From assembly GCF_902713425.1 (NCBI RefSeq), contig NC_081198.1, positions 20,195,188 to 20,259,187 on the forward strand: a stretch of DNA of 64,000 nucleotides, given 5' to 3'. The position numbers and the translations under genes were made by a program. Shown piece after piece: positions 48,616 through 60,132 of the stretch. A model generated the notes under the pieces. That model saw only the letters and a list, made by a program, of their open reading frames with translations, did no database searches and had not been told where the DNA came from. The stretch is from Acipenser ruthenus (lineage: Eukaryota > Chordata > Actinopteri > Acipenseriformes > Acipenseridae). Position 1 is the first letter of the stretch. Every line of letters begins with the position of its first letter.

Positions 48616-50440
48616 GGTGTGTATAGAAAATGTAATAAAAGAGGATGGATATACTTGGGGAAATTCCCAAGGTCTAAAAAGTAGAATTGATTACATATTT
48701 CTATCCAGTAGCATTAATGTGAAATATTGTAAGGTGGCTCCCTTCTGGAGCTCAGATCATAGTATGATTGAAACATCTTTTGGGACATCAGCTACTATTA
48801 TTGGTCCTGGATACTGGAAATTAAATATTAGTGTTTTAAAGATAAATGAATTCAGAGAGAAACTAATAGAGTTTTATAAAAGTTGGCAAAATATGAAGTT
48901 TTATTTTAAAACAGAAACAGAATGGTGGGAGGAGGTTAAAAGGAAACTGTGCATGTTTTGTCAGAAGAATTGTAAAAACTTGAAAAAGAAAGAAGGGATC
49001 TGAAAATATTGCAAAATCAATTACAGAAGGTGGAGTCTAAAATAAATGAGGGGAGTGGATTGGGAGGAGTATCAAACTTTAAAAAATAAAATAAAAAGGT
49101 ATACAGAAGGCAAAGCTAGAGAATTTGCTTTCTTAGCAAAAGTAGAGGAGAAGGAGGGGGATGAAAAATGCTCCAGATTTTTTTCAATCAATAAAACAAA
49201 AGCAAAGAAGGGTGTTAATTAAGGGGTTTAAAGATGGTGGGGGTGCACTTAAAGAAGGGGCAGACATGATGGCGTGGGCAAGAGAGTATTATAAGAAGCT
49301 CTTTTCTGAAAGAGGTGTATGTGTAAAAGAAAGAAAGAAAGATGGTACTAGATAACTTAGATGCAAAAATAAGTAATGAGGAAAGGGAGGGTTTGGAGGG
49401 GGAAATAACAGAGGAGGAGGTAAAAGTAGCTTTGTTTTCTTTAGCAGATAATAAGACCCCGGGAGGAGATGGTTTTCCTAAGGAATTTTATGTGGCCTTT
49501 TGGGAAGTGATAAAAAAAGACCTAGTTAACATTTATAAAGAAATATATAAGGAAGGAATGTTGAGTGAGTCTATGAGGAAGGGGGTGATAAGTTTAATCT
49601 TTAAGAAAGGAGATAAGGAGGAAATAAAGAATTGGAGACCAATTACTCTCAACAGTAGATTACAAAATTTTATCAAAGATACTAACAAATAGACTAAGTA
49701 AAGTGATGTCAAAAATAATTGATGGGGATCAGACCTGTGGTGTAAAGGGTAGATCAAGCTCTATGAATCTGCAGCTTTATTAGAGATGTAATTTATTGGG
49801 TAACGGATAGGGGCCTTCAGCTAGGGATACTGAGTTTGGATCAGGAGAAGGCCTTTGACCGGGTAAACCATGAGTTTTGTTTTGAAATTTTAAAGAGGTT
49901 TAATTTAGGTGAAAGGTTCATATAGTGGATAAAGACTCTATATAAGAATGTATATAGTGTCATTAATGTAAATGGACATTTGAGCGAGCCAGTTATGCAA
50001 AGGGGAGGAGTAAGACAGGGATGTCCATTATCCCCATTACTGTATGTGATATTTATTGAACCTTTGGCAGAATTGGTGAGGAGAGATAAAATAATAAAAG
50101 GTATACATATTCCGGGAGATAAAGGACAGTTACTAAAAATATCACAGTATGCAGATGACACCACTCTCTTCCTGACAACAGAAAGGGGGATAGAAAGAGC
50201 TGTGGAATTAACAGAAATATATGGGAAAGCATCAGGATCAAAGGTTAATGTGGATAAGTCTTCTATTATGTTGTGGGGGATCATAATAAGATACTAACAT
50301 ATGGATTTGAAGTATGTAAAGATGGACTTAAAATATTGGGGGTGCAATTTTACAGGGAAAATGGGGAGAAAAAGAACTGGATAGAAAAATTGGCAAAAAT
50401 TAGAACAAAAATGGATATTTGGAAATCAAGAAAACTAACG
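48616..50440 (+). mobile_element. K4 (3' part): ORF2 rest, ends abruptly at a U2 junction
   Basis: Continues APE (GLKSRIDYIFLSS; FWSSDHSMIETSF) and RT: TPGGDGFPKEFY, KGVISLIFKKGDKEEIKNWRP (near 49572-49640), LDQEKAFDRV, GVRQGCPLSPLLYVIFIEPL and YADD at 50148-50159. It stops at 50440 in the thumb region (KSRKLT) and is joined to U2 nt 50 on the opposite strand. It has several frame breaks and no 3' UTR, so this is not a simple retrotransposition end. Confidence 0.85.
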
Positions 50441-50490
50441 GATAAGAACAGATACTACACTTGATCTTAGCCAAAAGGCCGAGAAGCGAT
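50441..50490 (-). ncRNA. U2 snRNA, 5' part (nt 1-50)
   Basis: Unaltered U2 5' end on the minus strand, including GTAGTA, breaking off exactly at nt 50 within the LINE target window. Unlike the heads of K2, K4 and K5 it has no diagnostic substitutions, so it is a true U2 gene half. Confidence 0.93.
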
Positions 50491-51003
50491 GGCGACTTGG
50501 CCCTTGCCCGGGGCCCCCCAGCCCGGACGGCACAGGGGGATTCAAAGGTGGGTGCAAAATTTCAAGCACAAGCAGACCCCCAAAAAACGGGCTGCTGCTT
50601 CCAGAGGGGAAATGTGCAATTTAAGCAGGAGAAAACAAAACAAAGCAAAAACACACACATAACACCAAAAACAAAACATAAACTGGTGGAGTGCGTCTTA
50701 CAAATAGTCATGCCAAGCTGCTATGCTGTGCAAGGTGCCTTGGGTAACTACAACTGTGCCTCGCTGGCTGGCTGGCTAAGAAGGACCTGGCATAGGGACA
50801 TGTTTCACCACATTTGTCTGGTTAGCTGCATGCTCCCAGGAAACAAACTGCTGCTGTCTACATCATCACCACATGTGAAAGAAAGAAAGAAAAAGAAAGA
50901 GGCAGGAAAACTTGCATCAACACTGGCACTCTCCCTCCAGCAGGGGTAGACAAAATGCTCACAGGAGAGATCCAGATCTGACTTTGACCAACGTTAGAGA
51001 AAG
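50491..51003 (-). repeat. U2 intergenic spacer (513 bp)
   Basis: Complete spacer between a U2 3' end and the next U2 start on the minus strand. With 188 nt of U2 it gives a repeat unit of 701 bp. It includes the 3' box, a short AAAG tract and a PSE-like box. Confidence 0.9.
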
Positions 51004-51152
51004 GTGTGCACCGTTCCCGGAGGTACTGCAATACCGGGCCGATGCGTGGAGTGGACGGAGCAAGCCCCTGTTCCATCTCCCGATTCCAAAAATCAATTTA
51101 ATATATGGTCCCCTGATAGGGGATGTATCAGATATTAAACTGATAAGAACAG
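51004..51152 (-). ncRNA. U2 snRNA, 3' part (nt 40-188), cut by K5
   Basis: U2 from CTGTTCTTATC (nt 40-50) to the 3' end, directly after the K5 poly(A). It keeps six more U2 bases than the pieces after K1, K3 and K6. Confidence 0.93.
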
Positions 51153-51263
51153 TTTTTTTTTTTTTTTTTTTTATTCCTTTAATACAACACAAACACAATA
51201 CAGGAAAAAAACACACTGTATGTTACAATTCAAGAACTGCTCTCCATTTCTTTTTAACAAAAT

Positions 51264-54200
51264 CTAACCCACACTTCCTTTTAACAAATAGTCCTTTAAC
51301 AAAGACATTATTAATTTCTTACATGAACATACAGACAGATGTTTTCTTTTCATTATCAATACATTGCGAGCAGTCCACAATACATCTTTCAAACAGCAAG
51401 CTATTATCCAAGCACACATTCTATTCATTTCATCATAAGGCTGCTGAAGAATACCATAAAGAAGGAAATCCCCTGTTAAAACTTCCTTTGGTAAAAACTT
51501 TTCAAATAAACACTGTACACTAAACAGCACTTGTTTAGAAAAAAAACATTCAATAAATAAATGAAATAGTCTCTCCACATTTACATTCCTGTCGGGGACA
51601 CATTTACAGAAGTGAGACCTCGTGCATGATAAAAAGCTCTAACAGGCAAACATCTGTGCACTGACATCCATGCTATGTCTTTCTGTCTGTTAATCAAAAC
51701 TTTAGCAGACACATTCTCCCAAGTTTTTACTACTGTCTGCTCCACAAACACTCCTATCGGAACTACTTCATCATATCCATTAATCTTAGAAGTGACGATC
51801 CGGGGTTTCCAATCTTCCACTGATAAAGACTCAAGCTTGTTTTTGTAGACAAACTTCAAAACCGTATTTAAATAAAAAGGAACCGACCAATTGTGTGGTA
51901 ATGATAATGACAAAGAAACCCAGCCAAACTTTCTCAAAGAAGCATACATATAAAACCTCAGAAAGAAGAAACATTTAGAAGACTTGTAACATGGGAGTAA
52001 ACAAATCTGCAAAACATTACATACAAAAGTGCTCATAAGGATGGATACACAGGTCCGGAACATTTTTTACCCCCATTCTTTACAGACTTAAACACAATAG
52101 CCTGACCTGAGGCTATCCATTTTAGACCCCCCAAATAAAATGAAACACTGCCTTATTAATGGCCCTAATACAGGCATAAGCAAGGGCCACACTTGTGCAA
52201 CATACAATAAAACAGGTAAAATGTCATTCCTGAGCACTAGAGCTTTACCTTCTAAGGTCAATACCCTTTGCTGCCACAAACCAAACTTTTGATTGACAAC
52301 CTCTCCTCCCATGATTTTAAAATAGCCCCTTCACCCCCAAACCAGATCCCCAAAATTTTTATAAAGTCTGTTTTCACAGAAAAGGGTATTGAAATACCAC
52401 TAGACCACAACCCAAAAATCATAGCTTCACTTTTCTCAAAATTAATCCTTGCCCCAGAAGCTTGACCAAACCAATCACACACCTGGATTTACTTATCTAT
52501 TGAAGGCTGATCTCTACAAAACACAGACACATCGTCCATATAGAGGGAGCATTTAAGCTGAGTCCCCCCGCTTCCTGGAATCACAATGCCTTGAATACAT
52601 TTATCAGCCCTTATAAACCCCGCAAACATCTCAATACAGCACACAAACAATAAGGGGGACAAAGGACACCCCTGTCGAACTCCCGATTTAACAAAAAAAG
52701 GGTCTGTTTTCCACCCGTTTACCAACACAGAGCTAAAAAGATCATTATATAATAACTTCACCCATTTACAGAACTGCTTACCAAAGCCTAAACTTTCTAA
52801 GACTTTAAACTTAAATGCATGTGATACACGATCATAAGCTTTCTCCTGGTCCAAAGAGACCAAAACAGATTCTACCTTACGGTCCTGTATATAACTAATA
52901 GCATCCCTGACCAGACAAAGAGTATCTGAAATTTTACGACCAGGGATGCCACACGTCTGGTCTGGATCAATCACTTCAGCAATTACCGTTTTTAATCTAT
53001 TAGCCATTACCTTTGCTAAAAGTTTATAATCGACGCATAAAGTGATTGGACACCAATTTTTTTATGTCTAATCTATCCCCTTTCTTTTTATAAATCAGCG
53101 TAATCACACTTTCTCGAAGTGAAGCCGGCATTTTCCCATTATCCAAAAATTCATTATAAACTTCTAAAAGATTGGGCCCAATTACCTCCCACAGAGTCAA
53201 GTACAGCTCCACTGGCAGCCCATTACCACCAGGGGTCTTATTATTTTTACAGGACTTAATCGCCTCCCCCAACTCTGACAGAGAAAGTGGCCTGCCCAAA
53301 AAAGTTTTAGAATCCTCCTCCAAGGTGTTGGGAATCTTGGAAAAAAATAACTCACATAAATCTGGATTAGATGTTTTCTCAGAATACAAAGATGAATAAA
53401 AATCCCCAATAACATTTAGAATATTGGTCTTAGATTTCATTACATTCTGTTGGGAGTCATACACCTCAGAAACATGACACATTTGCATGGACCTTTTTAA
53501 AGAAATCTGCTACAAATTTAATCTTTTTCTAGTATTTCGACCTTAGATCTAAACATTATCTTTTTGGCTTCTTCTTGAAAAAACTTCTTTAACTCAGCCT
53601 TGGCACCCTCTATTTCTTCCCTCACCTCCCAACCAGACTCCAACAAAACAAACAAAGATTGTAACCAGGCTTGAATTTGAACAAAGCCTCTCTTTTTCAA
53701 TTTATTTAACTGTTTACTTTTTTAAATAAAAAAAACTCTTAATTTTCATCTTCACATGTTCCCACCAATCCCCCAGACATTCAAAACAGCATTTAAGTGA
53801 CCTCCAATTTACAAGATACTCCTTAGTTCTTTAACATTGCTCTCAGTCAAGAGGTCCACATTTAACTTCCAGACCCCACGCCCGAAAGAACAGGAGGAGG
53901 AAATATCAGCTGTAAAACATAAAGCTTTGTGATCTGAAAAGAAAACTGGTAAAGTAGAACAGCTTTGAACCTTAAACACAGGAGAAACAAAGAAATCAAT
54001 ACGTGACGCTGAAGACCCGTCTGCTCGGGCCCAAGTAAACATCCCAGCCTGTTTACCCACATCCACCAATCTAGCAGACTTCACCATGTCACTTAAAAAA
54101 GGGATGATTTATCCAGTTTAACACTAGATGAACCAGATCTACCATCTGAAAAAATTACACAACTGAAATCCCCCACCAGAATAACAGGCTTAGAAACCAC

Positions 54201-54494
54201 CAAATAGGGAGGAACCAACTGAAATAAATCATATCTTTCATTTTTACAGGGGGATGCATATACATTAATTAGCCTGGAAGGGAAATCCTTGTACAGAATA
54301 TCAACTAATAGACGGCCAGGTACCACTTCTTTCCTTTCCAGAATGTTGAAATCTTTCCCCTTAAAAAGAACTGCCACCCCCGAGGATTTACAATCATTCC
54401 CCCCAGACCAGATGGAAGGCCCATAAGACCACCACTTAGACAGATTCCGAGCCCCATGAGGAATGGAACACTCCTGTAAAAAAAAAGACATCAC
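51264..54494 (-). pseudogene. K5 ORF2, APE endonuclease-reverse transcriptase
   Basis: APE part (53809-54494): SGVAVLFKGKDF, RLINVYASPCKNER, LVGDFSCVI and FSDHKALCF. RT part (52489-53488): TPGGNGLPVELY, ESVITLIYKKKGDRLD, LDQEKAYDRVSH, GVRQGCPLSPLLFV and catalytic box YMDD at 52531-52542. C-terminal part 51264-52312 has the WLVVH-like 'AWMSVHRCLPVRAF' region and 'ERLFHLFIECFFSKQV'. The breaks are short frameshifts or stops between otherwise collinear pieces. Confidence 0.85.
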
Positions 54495-54612
54495 AATTCT
54501 GAGAAGCCAAAAAAGAAAGAACAGAGACCAACCTAACAGTGCTTTTTACACTGCGAACATTAATGGACATATACTGTAGGCTGATCATTAATAAGGAAAA
54601 AAACACAAAATG

Positions 54613-56038
54613 TTAAGAGTCTGGCCTACCCGGGCCATCTTTAGGCATACCGGTGATGCTACAGAAAACCTCTACATTCCCGAAACACATGTCCTCTGAG
54701 TCCACGGAGGCAGGGGAGAAGGCATCAATTTCAAGACCTGGACTGGCACCTCCACCCGAGCCAACTGAAGAGTCAGAAGTCCCGAAGGACTCAAAAACCT
54801 GAGAACATCCTGGCACCCCCCAGAGTCTGAGGACTCCGTAAAGTCTGAAATATCCACGTTACCAACAACATCAGCAGAAACTGACACTCTGGAATCAGAT
54901 CTGCTGATTTTTGTAGGCTGTTCATCCTCCAAGACTATCTCCTTCCTCCTGCTCTTCACTCTGGGATCACGAAGCACTGAAGAATACATCACTGTTGAAT
55001 CCTGGGTCACCAGCAACCCCAGCCGCAAGGACACGGGAAGCCTGGCTGAGATCAGCATCCTTACCAGACACAACAGTACCAGCCTCAGCCACGATGCCAG
55101 CGGTACCTGCAACAGAAACAGAAACCACAGGGACCACGGCAGCAGCAGAAGCAACAGGAACCGCTGGAGCAGCCACTGGAGCAGCAGGAGGAGCAGCAGC
55201 AGGACCCGCAGACAGACTAGCAACCGGAGCAGCGCCCACAGCATTGGACACCTCTCTAGATATGGAAGTCCGAGCAGCTGGAACAGAACAGGCAGCCTTT
55301 GGAACCTCCGAAGCCGAACGAGCAGCCTCCGCATAACTTCGAACCCTGGATGGACAGTTCTTAAAAACATGCTCCTGAGAACCACACAGATTACACTCCA
55401 CAGGAGCCGCACATCCAGATGCTGTGTGTCCCTCCGTCTGGCATTTGCTGCAGAAATCAGCCACAAAGGCCTCTGCGGTATGTCCCTCCCTTCCACACTT
55501 CCGACATCTTATCGGCTGACCCGGGTAGTATAAATACCCCCTGTTCCCGCCAATTGAGAAAGAGGCTGGTGGATGTATCACCCCTCCTTCCACTGTACTG
55601 CAGGGCCGTAGCCTTACACGGAACTGTGTCAGCGTTCCAAATCCCCAGTGTGTCTCTAATTTTGGAACCGGAGCTTAAAACATTACAACCTTTTCAAAAA
55701 GGTGACAATATCTTGTAATTAGGGGTTGTACATGTGAACAGTTAAAGGTCTAATCTCCCTTACAAACAGTGGCTCAATCACAAAATCCGACAAAGGAACA
55801 GAGTTTTTACCTTCAAGGCATCGCTTACATACTGTTGAGCAGGTACTTGCAGTTGCAAAGTCATGTTGAAAATCCCACGAGAGGTGACATCCTGGAGGAA
55901 GTAGATATCAGCGGTAGAACATCCAAGATTTTCCAGCACAATCTTTTTTGCAAAATCTGTCCTTCCCAGCACCGGTAGCACTCCATCTTTCTTCTTCAGG
56001 TTAAACCTCACCGTGTTCAGCAATCGCACCCCTTGCAC
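54613..56038 (-). pseudogene. K5 ORF1, RNA-binding protein with CCHC knuckles
   Basis: N-terminal piece (55778-56038) reads GVRLLNTVRFNLKKKDGVLP and ends in another frame. The main piece (54967-55593) has GGVIHPPASFSIGGNRGYLYYPGQ, then knuckles CRKCGREGHTAEAF (last Cys replaced by Phe), CSKCQTEGHTASGC and CNLCGSQEHVFKNC, then an Ala/Val/Pro-rich segment and a Ser-rich acidic tail. The layout matches ORF1 of Tx1-clade LINEs, which packages the element RNA. An ATGGCG lies at about 56065, only some 65 nt from U2 position 1. Confidence 0.8.
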
Positions 56039-56133
56039 CGATTAATCTTCCGCCGTCGCCATCGCCTTCACACAATCCTCTGCTGCGGTCACGCCACATA
56101 CATTAGATCTGAGCCAAGAGGCCGAGAAGCGAT

Positions 56134-56693
56134 GGCGACTTGGCCCTTGCCCGGGCCCCCCAGCCCAGACGGCACAGGGGGATTCAAAGGTGGGTGAAAA
56201 ATTTCAAGCACAAGCAGACCCCAAAAAAACGGGCTGCTGCTTCCAGAGGGGAAATGTGCAATTTAAGCAGGAGAAAACAAAACAAAGCAAAAACACACAC
56301 ATAACACCAAAAACAAAACATAAACTGGCGGAGTGCGTCTTACAAATAGTCATGCCAAGCTGCTATGCTGTGCAAGGTGCCTTGGGTAACTACAACTGTG
56401 CCTCGCTGGCTGGCTGGCTGGCTAAGAAGGACCTGGCATAGGGACATGTTCCACCACACTTGTCTGGTTAGCTGCATGCTCCCAGGAAACAAACTGCTGC
56501 TGTCTACATCATCACCACATGTGAATAAAAGAAAGAAAGAAAGCAAGAAAGAAAGAGAGAAAGAAAGAAAGAGAAAAAAAAAATTAAAACGGCGGGAAAA
56601 CTTGCATCAACACTGGCACTCTCCCTCCAGCAGGGGTAGACAAAATGCTCACAGGAGAGATCCAGATCTGACTTTGACCAACGTTAGAGAAAG
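56134..56693 (-). repeat. U2 intergenic spacer
   Basis: Spacer between the U2 3' piece at 56694 and the U2 head of K5, with AAAG tract (56527-56580), GCCA repeat and PSE-like box. It closely matches 43184-43777 in inverted orientation. Confidence 0.88.
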
Positions 56694-56836
56694 GTGTGCA
56701 CCGTTCCCGGAGGTACTGCAATACCGGGCCGATGCGTGGAGTGGACGGAGCAAGCCCCTTTTCCATCTCCCGATTCCAAAAATCTATTTAATATATGGTC
56801 CCCTGATAGGGGACGTATCAGATATTAAACTGATAA
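56694..56836 (-). ncRNA. U2 snRNA, 3' part (nt 46-188), cut by K6
   Basis: Same extent and same junction (tctg-ttatcag) as the pieces after K1 and K3. Confidence 0.92.
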
Positions 56837-59800
56837 CAGATTTTTTTTATATATAATTTATTTCACACAAACAAATATACAGAACATCCAATCAAACAAA
56901 TTCACAAAAGAAAATACATGACAATATACAGAGTATTCAACCCGCAAAATAAACTCAAATCCATCCCATACATAACCCATGTCACACCTAACCCCTTCCC
57001 TTATTTACAGAAATCTTATTACAAATACACCAAACCCTTCCATTTTTCTTTTGCAGCATTAAATCCCCACCTTAACACATCCCTTTTTACCCTACCCCTC
57101 AAATCCCCACATACCTTATTCACCACCCCCAGTACTTTCCATTTCGTATTTGATTTAACTAAAACATTTCTTGCATCCCAGATACTCTGTTTCACTAAAT
57201 TAATAACTAACCACAATAAAAACCCTACCTCCTTCTTTATCCCTTTATAATCCAATCCCTCCACCACAATACTATATGACAAAGCAAAATCTAACAAAAT
57301 CAAATCAAACACCTTCTCCATTTGTGCCCAAACCCTTTTAACAAAAAAACAGTCCCAGAACACATGACTCAAAGTCTCTTCCACCCTACACATTCTAGGA
57401 CAGAACTTATTCTTTGTTAATTTGTGTCTATGTAAAATTTCCCTTAGAGGTAACCTCCCGTGCACCACTAACCAATTTAAATCTCTTAACCCATTATCTA
57501 AACCTTTCGGCTGCACCCTTCCCCACACCTCTTTTGTGACCCCCCCCCCAACCAACTCCAAACCCTCCCCCTCAATGATATTTTTATACAGAAATTTGTG
57601 CTGTGTACATAATTTCTCCGTTTTACAAATTGGATGTTTCTTTAAAAAAACAACTGCACACTGATAGTGCTCTGGCAATACCTCTGCCTTTGGTCTATTA
57701 TTCGACCAGACAACAATATTTCTCATAGTAAAAGAACCATAATGAAACAAAATACTGACATTTATGAAAAACCACTGGATTCAAAGCAATACATAAGGAT
57801 GAAAAAAAAATAGTCCAATTTAAAGAGGGATGTTAGGAACACCCCTCCCCCCATCCCCCACCCTCCTATACATGACATCCCTCTTAATGTATTCATATTT
57901 CCCCCCCCAAACAAAATCAAAAATCATTTTAACCAAAATCTTTCTGAATTTACATGGTAAAGGAAAAATGTAAGATAAATACAATAAAAATGGAACATCA
58001 CTTTTTAGCACTAACACTTTCCCCAAAAAAGTTAACTTCCTACACTTCCATAATCCTATTTTCACCCTTAACCTTACCAATTTATCCGCCCAATTCTTAA
58101 CCCCACTCCCCTTGTGATAGAATGAAATCCCTAATAACTTTAACCCCTCGATGCATAACTGTAAACCCCCTGGTGCATCAGACCTATCCCCCCAGGCCCC
58201 AAGAAACATGACCGATGATTTATCCATGTTCAATTTTGATCCTGATGCTAAGGCAAACTGTGCAAGAACCTGAAGAACTCTTTCCAAACTTCTGTCTGAT
58301 GTCAAAAAAAGAGTTGTCATCCGCATACTGCGAGATCTTAACAGAGACACCCCCACTCCCTGGTAACAACAACCCCTCAATCCCATCATCCACTCTCACC
58401 GCCTCCGCAAAAGGTTCCATATACAAAACATACAACAGAGGAGACAGTGGACACCCCTGAAACTTGTGAAATGAATTCCCCCAGATGCCCATTGATATTC
58501 ACCCTACTACCCACCTCAGTGTACAACATTTTTAACCACCTCAAACTTTTCCCCAAATCCAAAATGTGCCAAGACTCTAAACAAAAAACCCTGGTTCACC
58601 CAATCAAAATGCCTTCTCCTGATCCAGGCTCACCAACATTAGAGGTACCCTCCTATCCTCAGCCCAACTAATTGCATCCCTTGTTAACATCAGATTCCAA
58701 TGAACCGATCTACCCACCACCCCACAGGTCTGATCCTGACTTACAATTAACGGCATTGCTTGTTTTAACCTCTGTCATAACCTTTGCGATTATTTTATAA
58801 TCCACCGTTAACAAAGTGACTGGCCTCCAGTTCCTCAGGTCCATCTCATCCCCTTTTTTAAACAATAAAGAAATCACACCATTCCTCATAGATTTTGACA
58901 AACTCCCTGTGCGAAAAACTTCCCCCACCACCATTAATAATACTGGCTCAATTACCTCCCAAAAAGTGACAATTCTTTAGGGAGACAGTCTCCCCTTGGC
59001 ACTTTCCTATCTGCCATTTTATTAAGCGCACTTTTCAACTCCACAACAGTGACCGGTCTCTCCAAACTCTCTCTCACCTCATCAGACAGCCTGACATGCA
59101 CTTTATCCAAAAAAGAGGCACCAACCTCCTCATTAACCTCTTTTTCTGAAAATAATTCTTTATAAATTACTAGCACAGTCTAGCATGCCCTCTGTATCCA
59201 CCACTGTGACCTCATCTTTCCCCTTTAAACCCCTGATCACCCTCTTTTTTTTGTTCACCCTTCACCTGTTTAAAAAAATATGAACTACATGTCTCCATGT
59301 TTTTCTAAAAAATCCCCCTTACACCTAAACAAAAACTCACCCTTTTTTCCCCACACCACCCTCATCTTATCCTTAAGTTCCCTTGCCTTTTCAAAATCAA
59401 AATTACCCCCTGTGTTTCTCCTTATATACACCCCCTCCAATTCCTTCTGTAACCCCAAAACTGCTCTCTGCTCCTTCCTCCTTCTATCCCTGCAGAATTG
59501 TTAAGTATCTTAATTTTTCCCTTTACCCCCTCCCACCAAACTAGAACAGAATCACAATAACACAACATTTCAACCCATCCCTTAAAATGAAATACAAAAA
59601 GCTCCCTAAACGCTTTATCTTCCAATACCTCAATTCAATTTCCAAAACCCACCAAACACCGGTGTTGTGAAACTAATAATATATTTTAAACTATCGTGAT
59701 CTGAAAACCATAATGGAGATGTATTACAAAAACTAACAGACAACACATTTGAAACAAAAAAATAATCTACTTTTTTGCCCCCCTTGCATTTCACCATGTG

Positions 59801-60132
59801 ATCCCTTCCAACCCTGGATTACATTTTTTTAAAACTATCCACCAAACTAAAAAGTACTATAATACCCTTTAACACCCCCACCTTATAATTGTGCACATTC
59901 CCCTTATCTAATGATACATTAAAATCCCCTCCCAAAACTATGTGTCTATTTGTCACAAGGAGATCCTTTATGGCAACAAAACAGTCATTTCTAGAAACCA
60001 AATCAGTAGGTGCATACACATTAATCAGTCTCAGCTTTTGACCTCTCCAGTTCACATCCACACACAGAATGCGCCCTGGCAGTACTAAAATGCATTGCAC
60101 TACCTCCATCTCCTTGTCTTTTAATAACACCC
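56837..60132 (-). mobile_element. K6 (3' part): Keno-like LINE ORF2 and 3' UTR
   Basis: Collinear with K3 on the opposite strand: APE block (60130-59819, GGDFNVSLDKGN), RT pieces with KVPRGDCLPKE, LFKKGDEMDLRNWRP and QYADD at about 58316-58327, thumb (57820-58389), and C-terminal Cys/His cluster CPRMCRVEETLSHVFWDC (57019-57750). The 3' UTR ends in A-rich sequence against U2 nt 46. Frame breaks are numerous and largely shared with K3, so they predate the duplication. Confidence 0.88.

Larger units (their letters stand above)
51153..56133 (-). mobile_element. K5: second Keno-like LINE lineage, near full length
   Basis: About 5.0 kb on the minus strand from a U2 head (56105-56133, with the shared changes of K2/K4) to a poly(A) of about 21 nt joined to U2 nt 40. 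ORF1 and ORF2 are both recognisable along their length, interrupted by roughly eight frame breaks. Protein sequence and 3' end differ clearly from K3/K6, so this is a distinct subfamily using the same target. No LTR insertion lies in it. Confidence 0.9.

Noticed and set aside
50461-50949. 162-codon frame and similar frames over every U2 spacer
   Set aside because: The same peptide appears wherever the spacer occurs because the spacer is repeated. There is no start context or conservation pattern, and the DNA is snRNA promoter and spacer.
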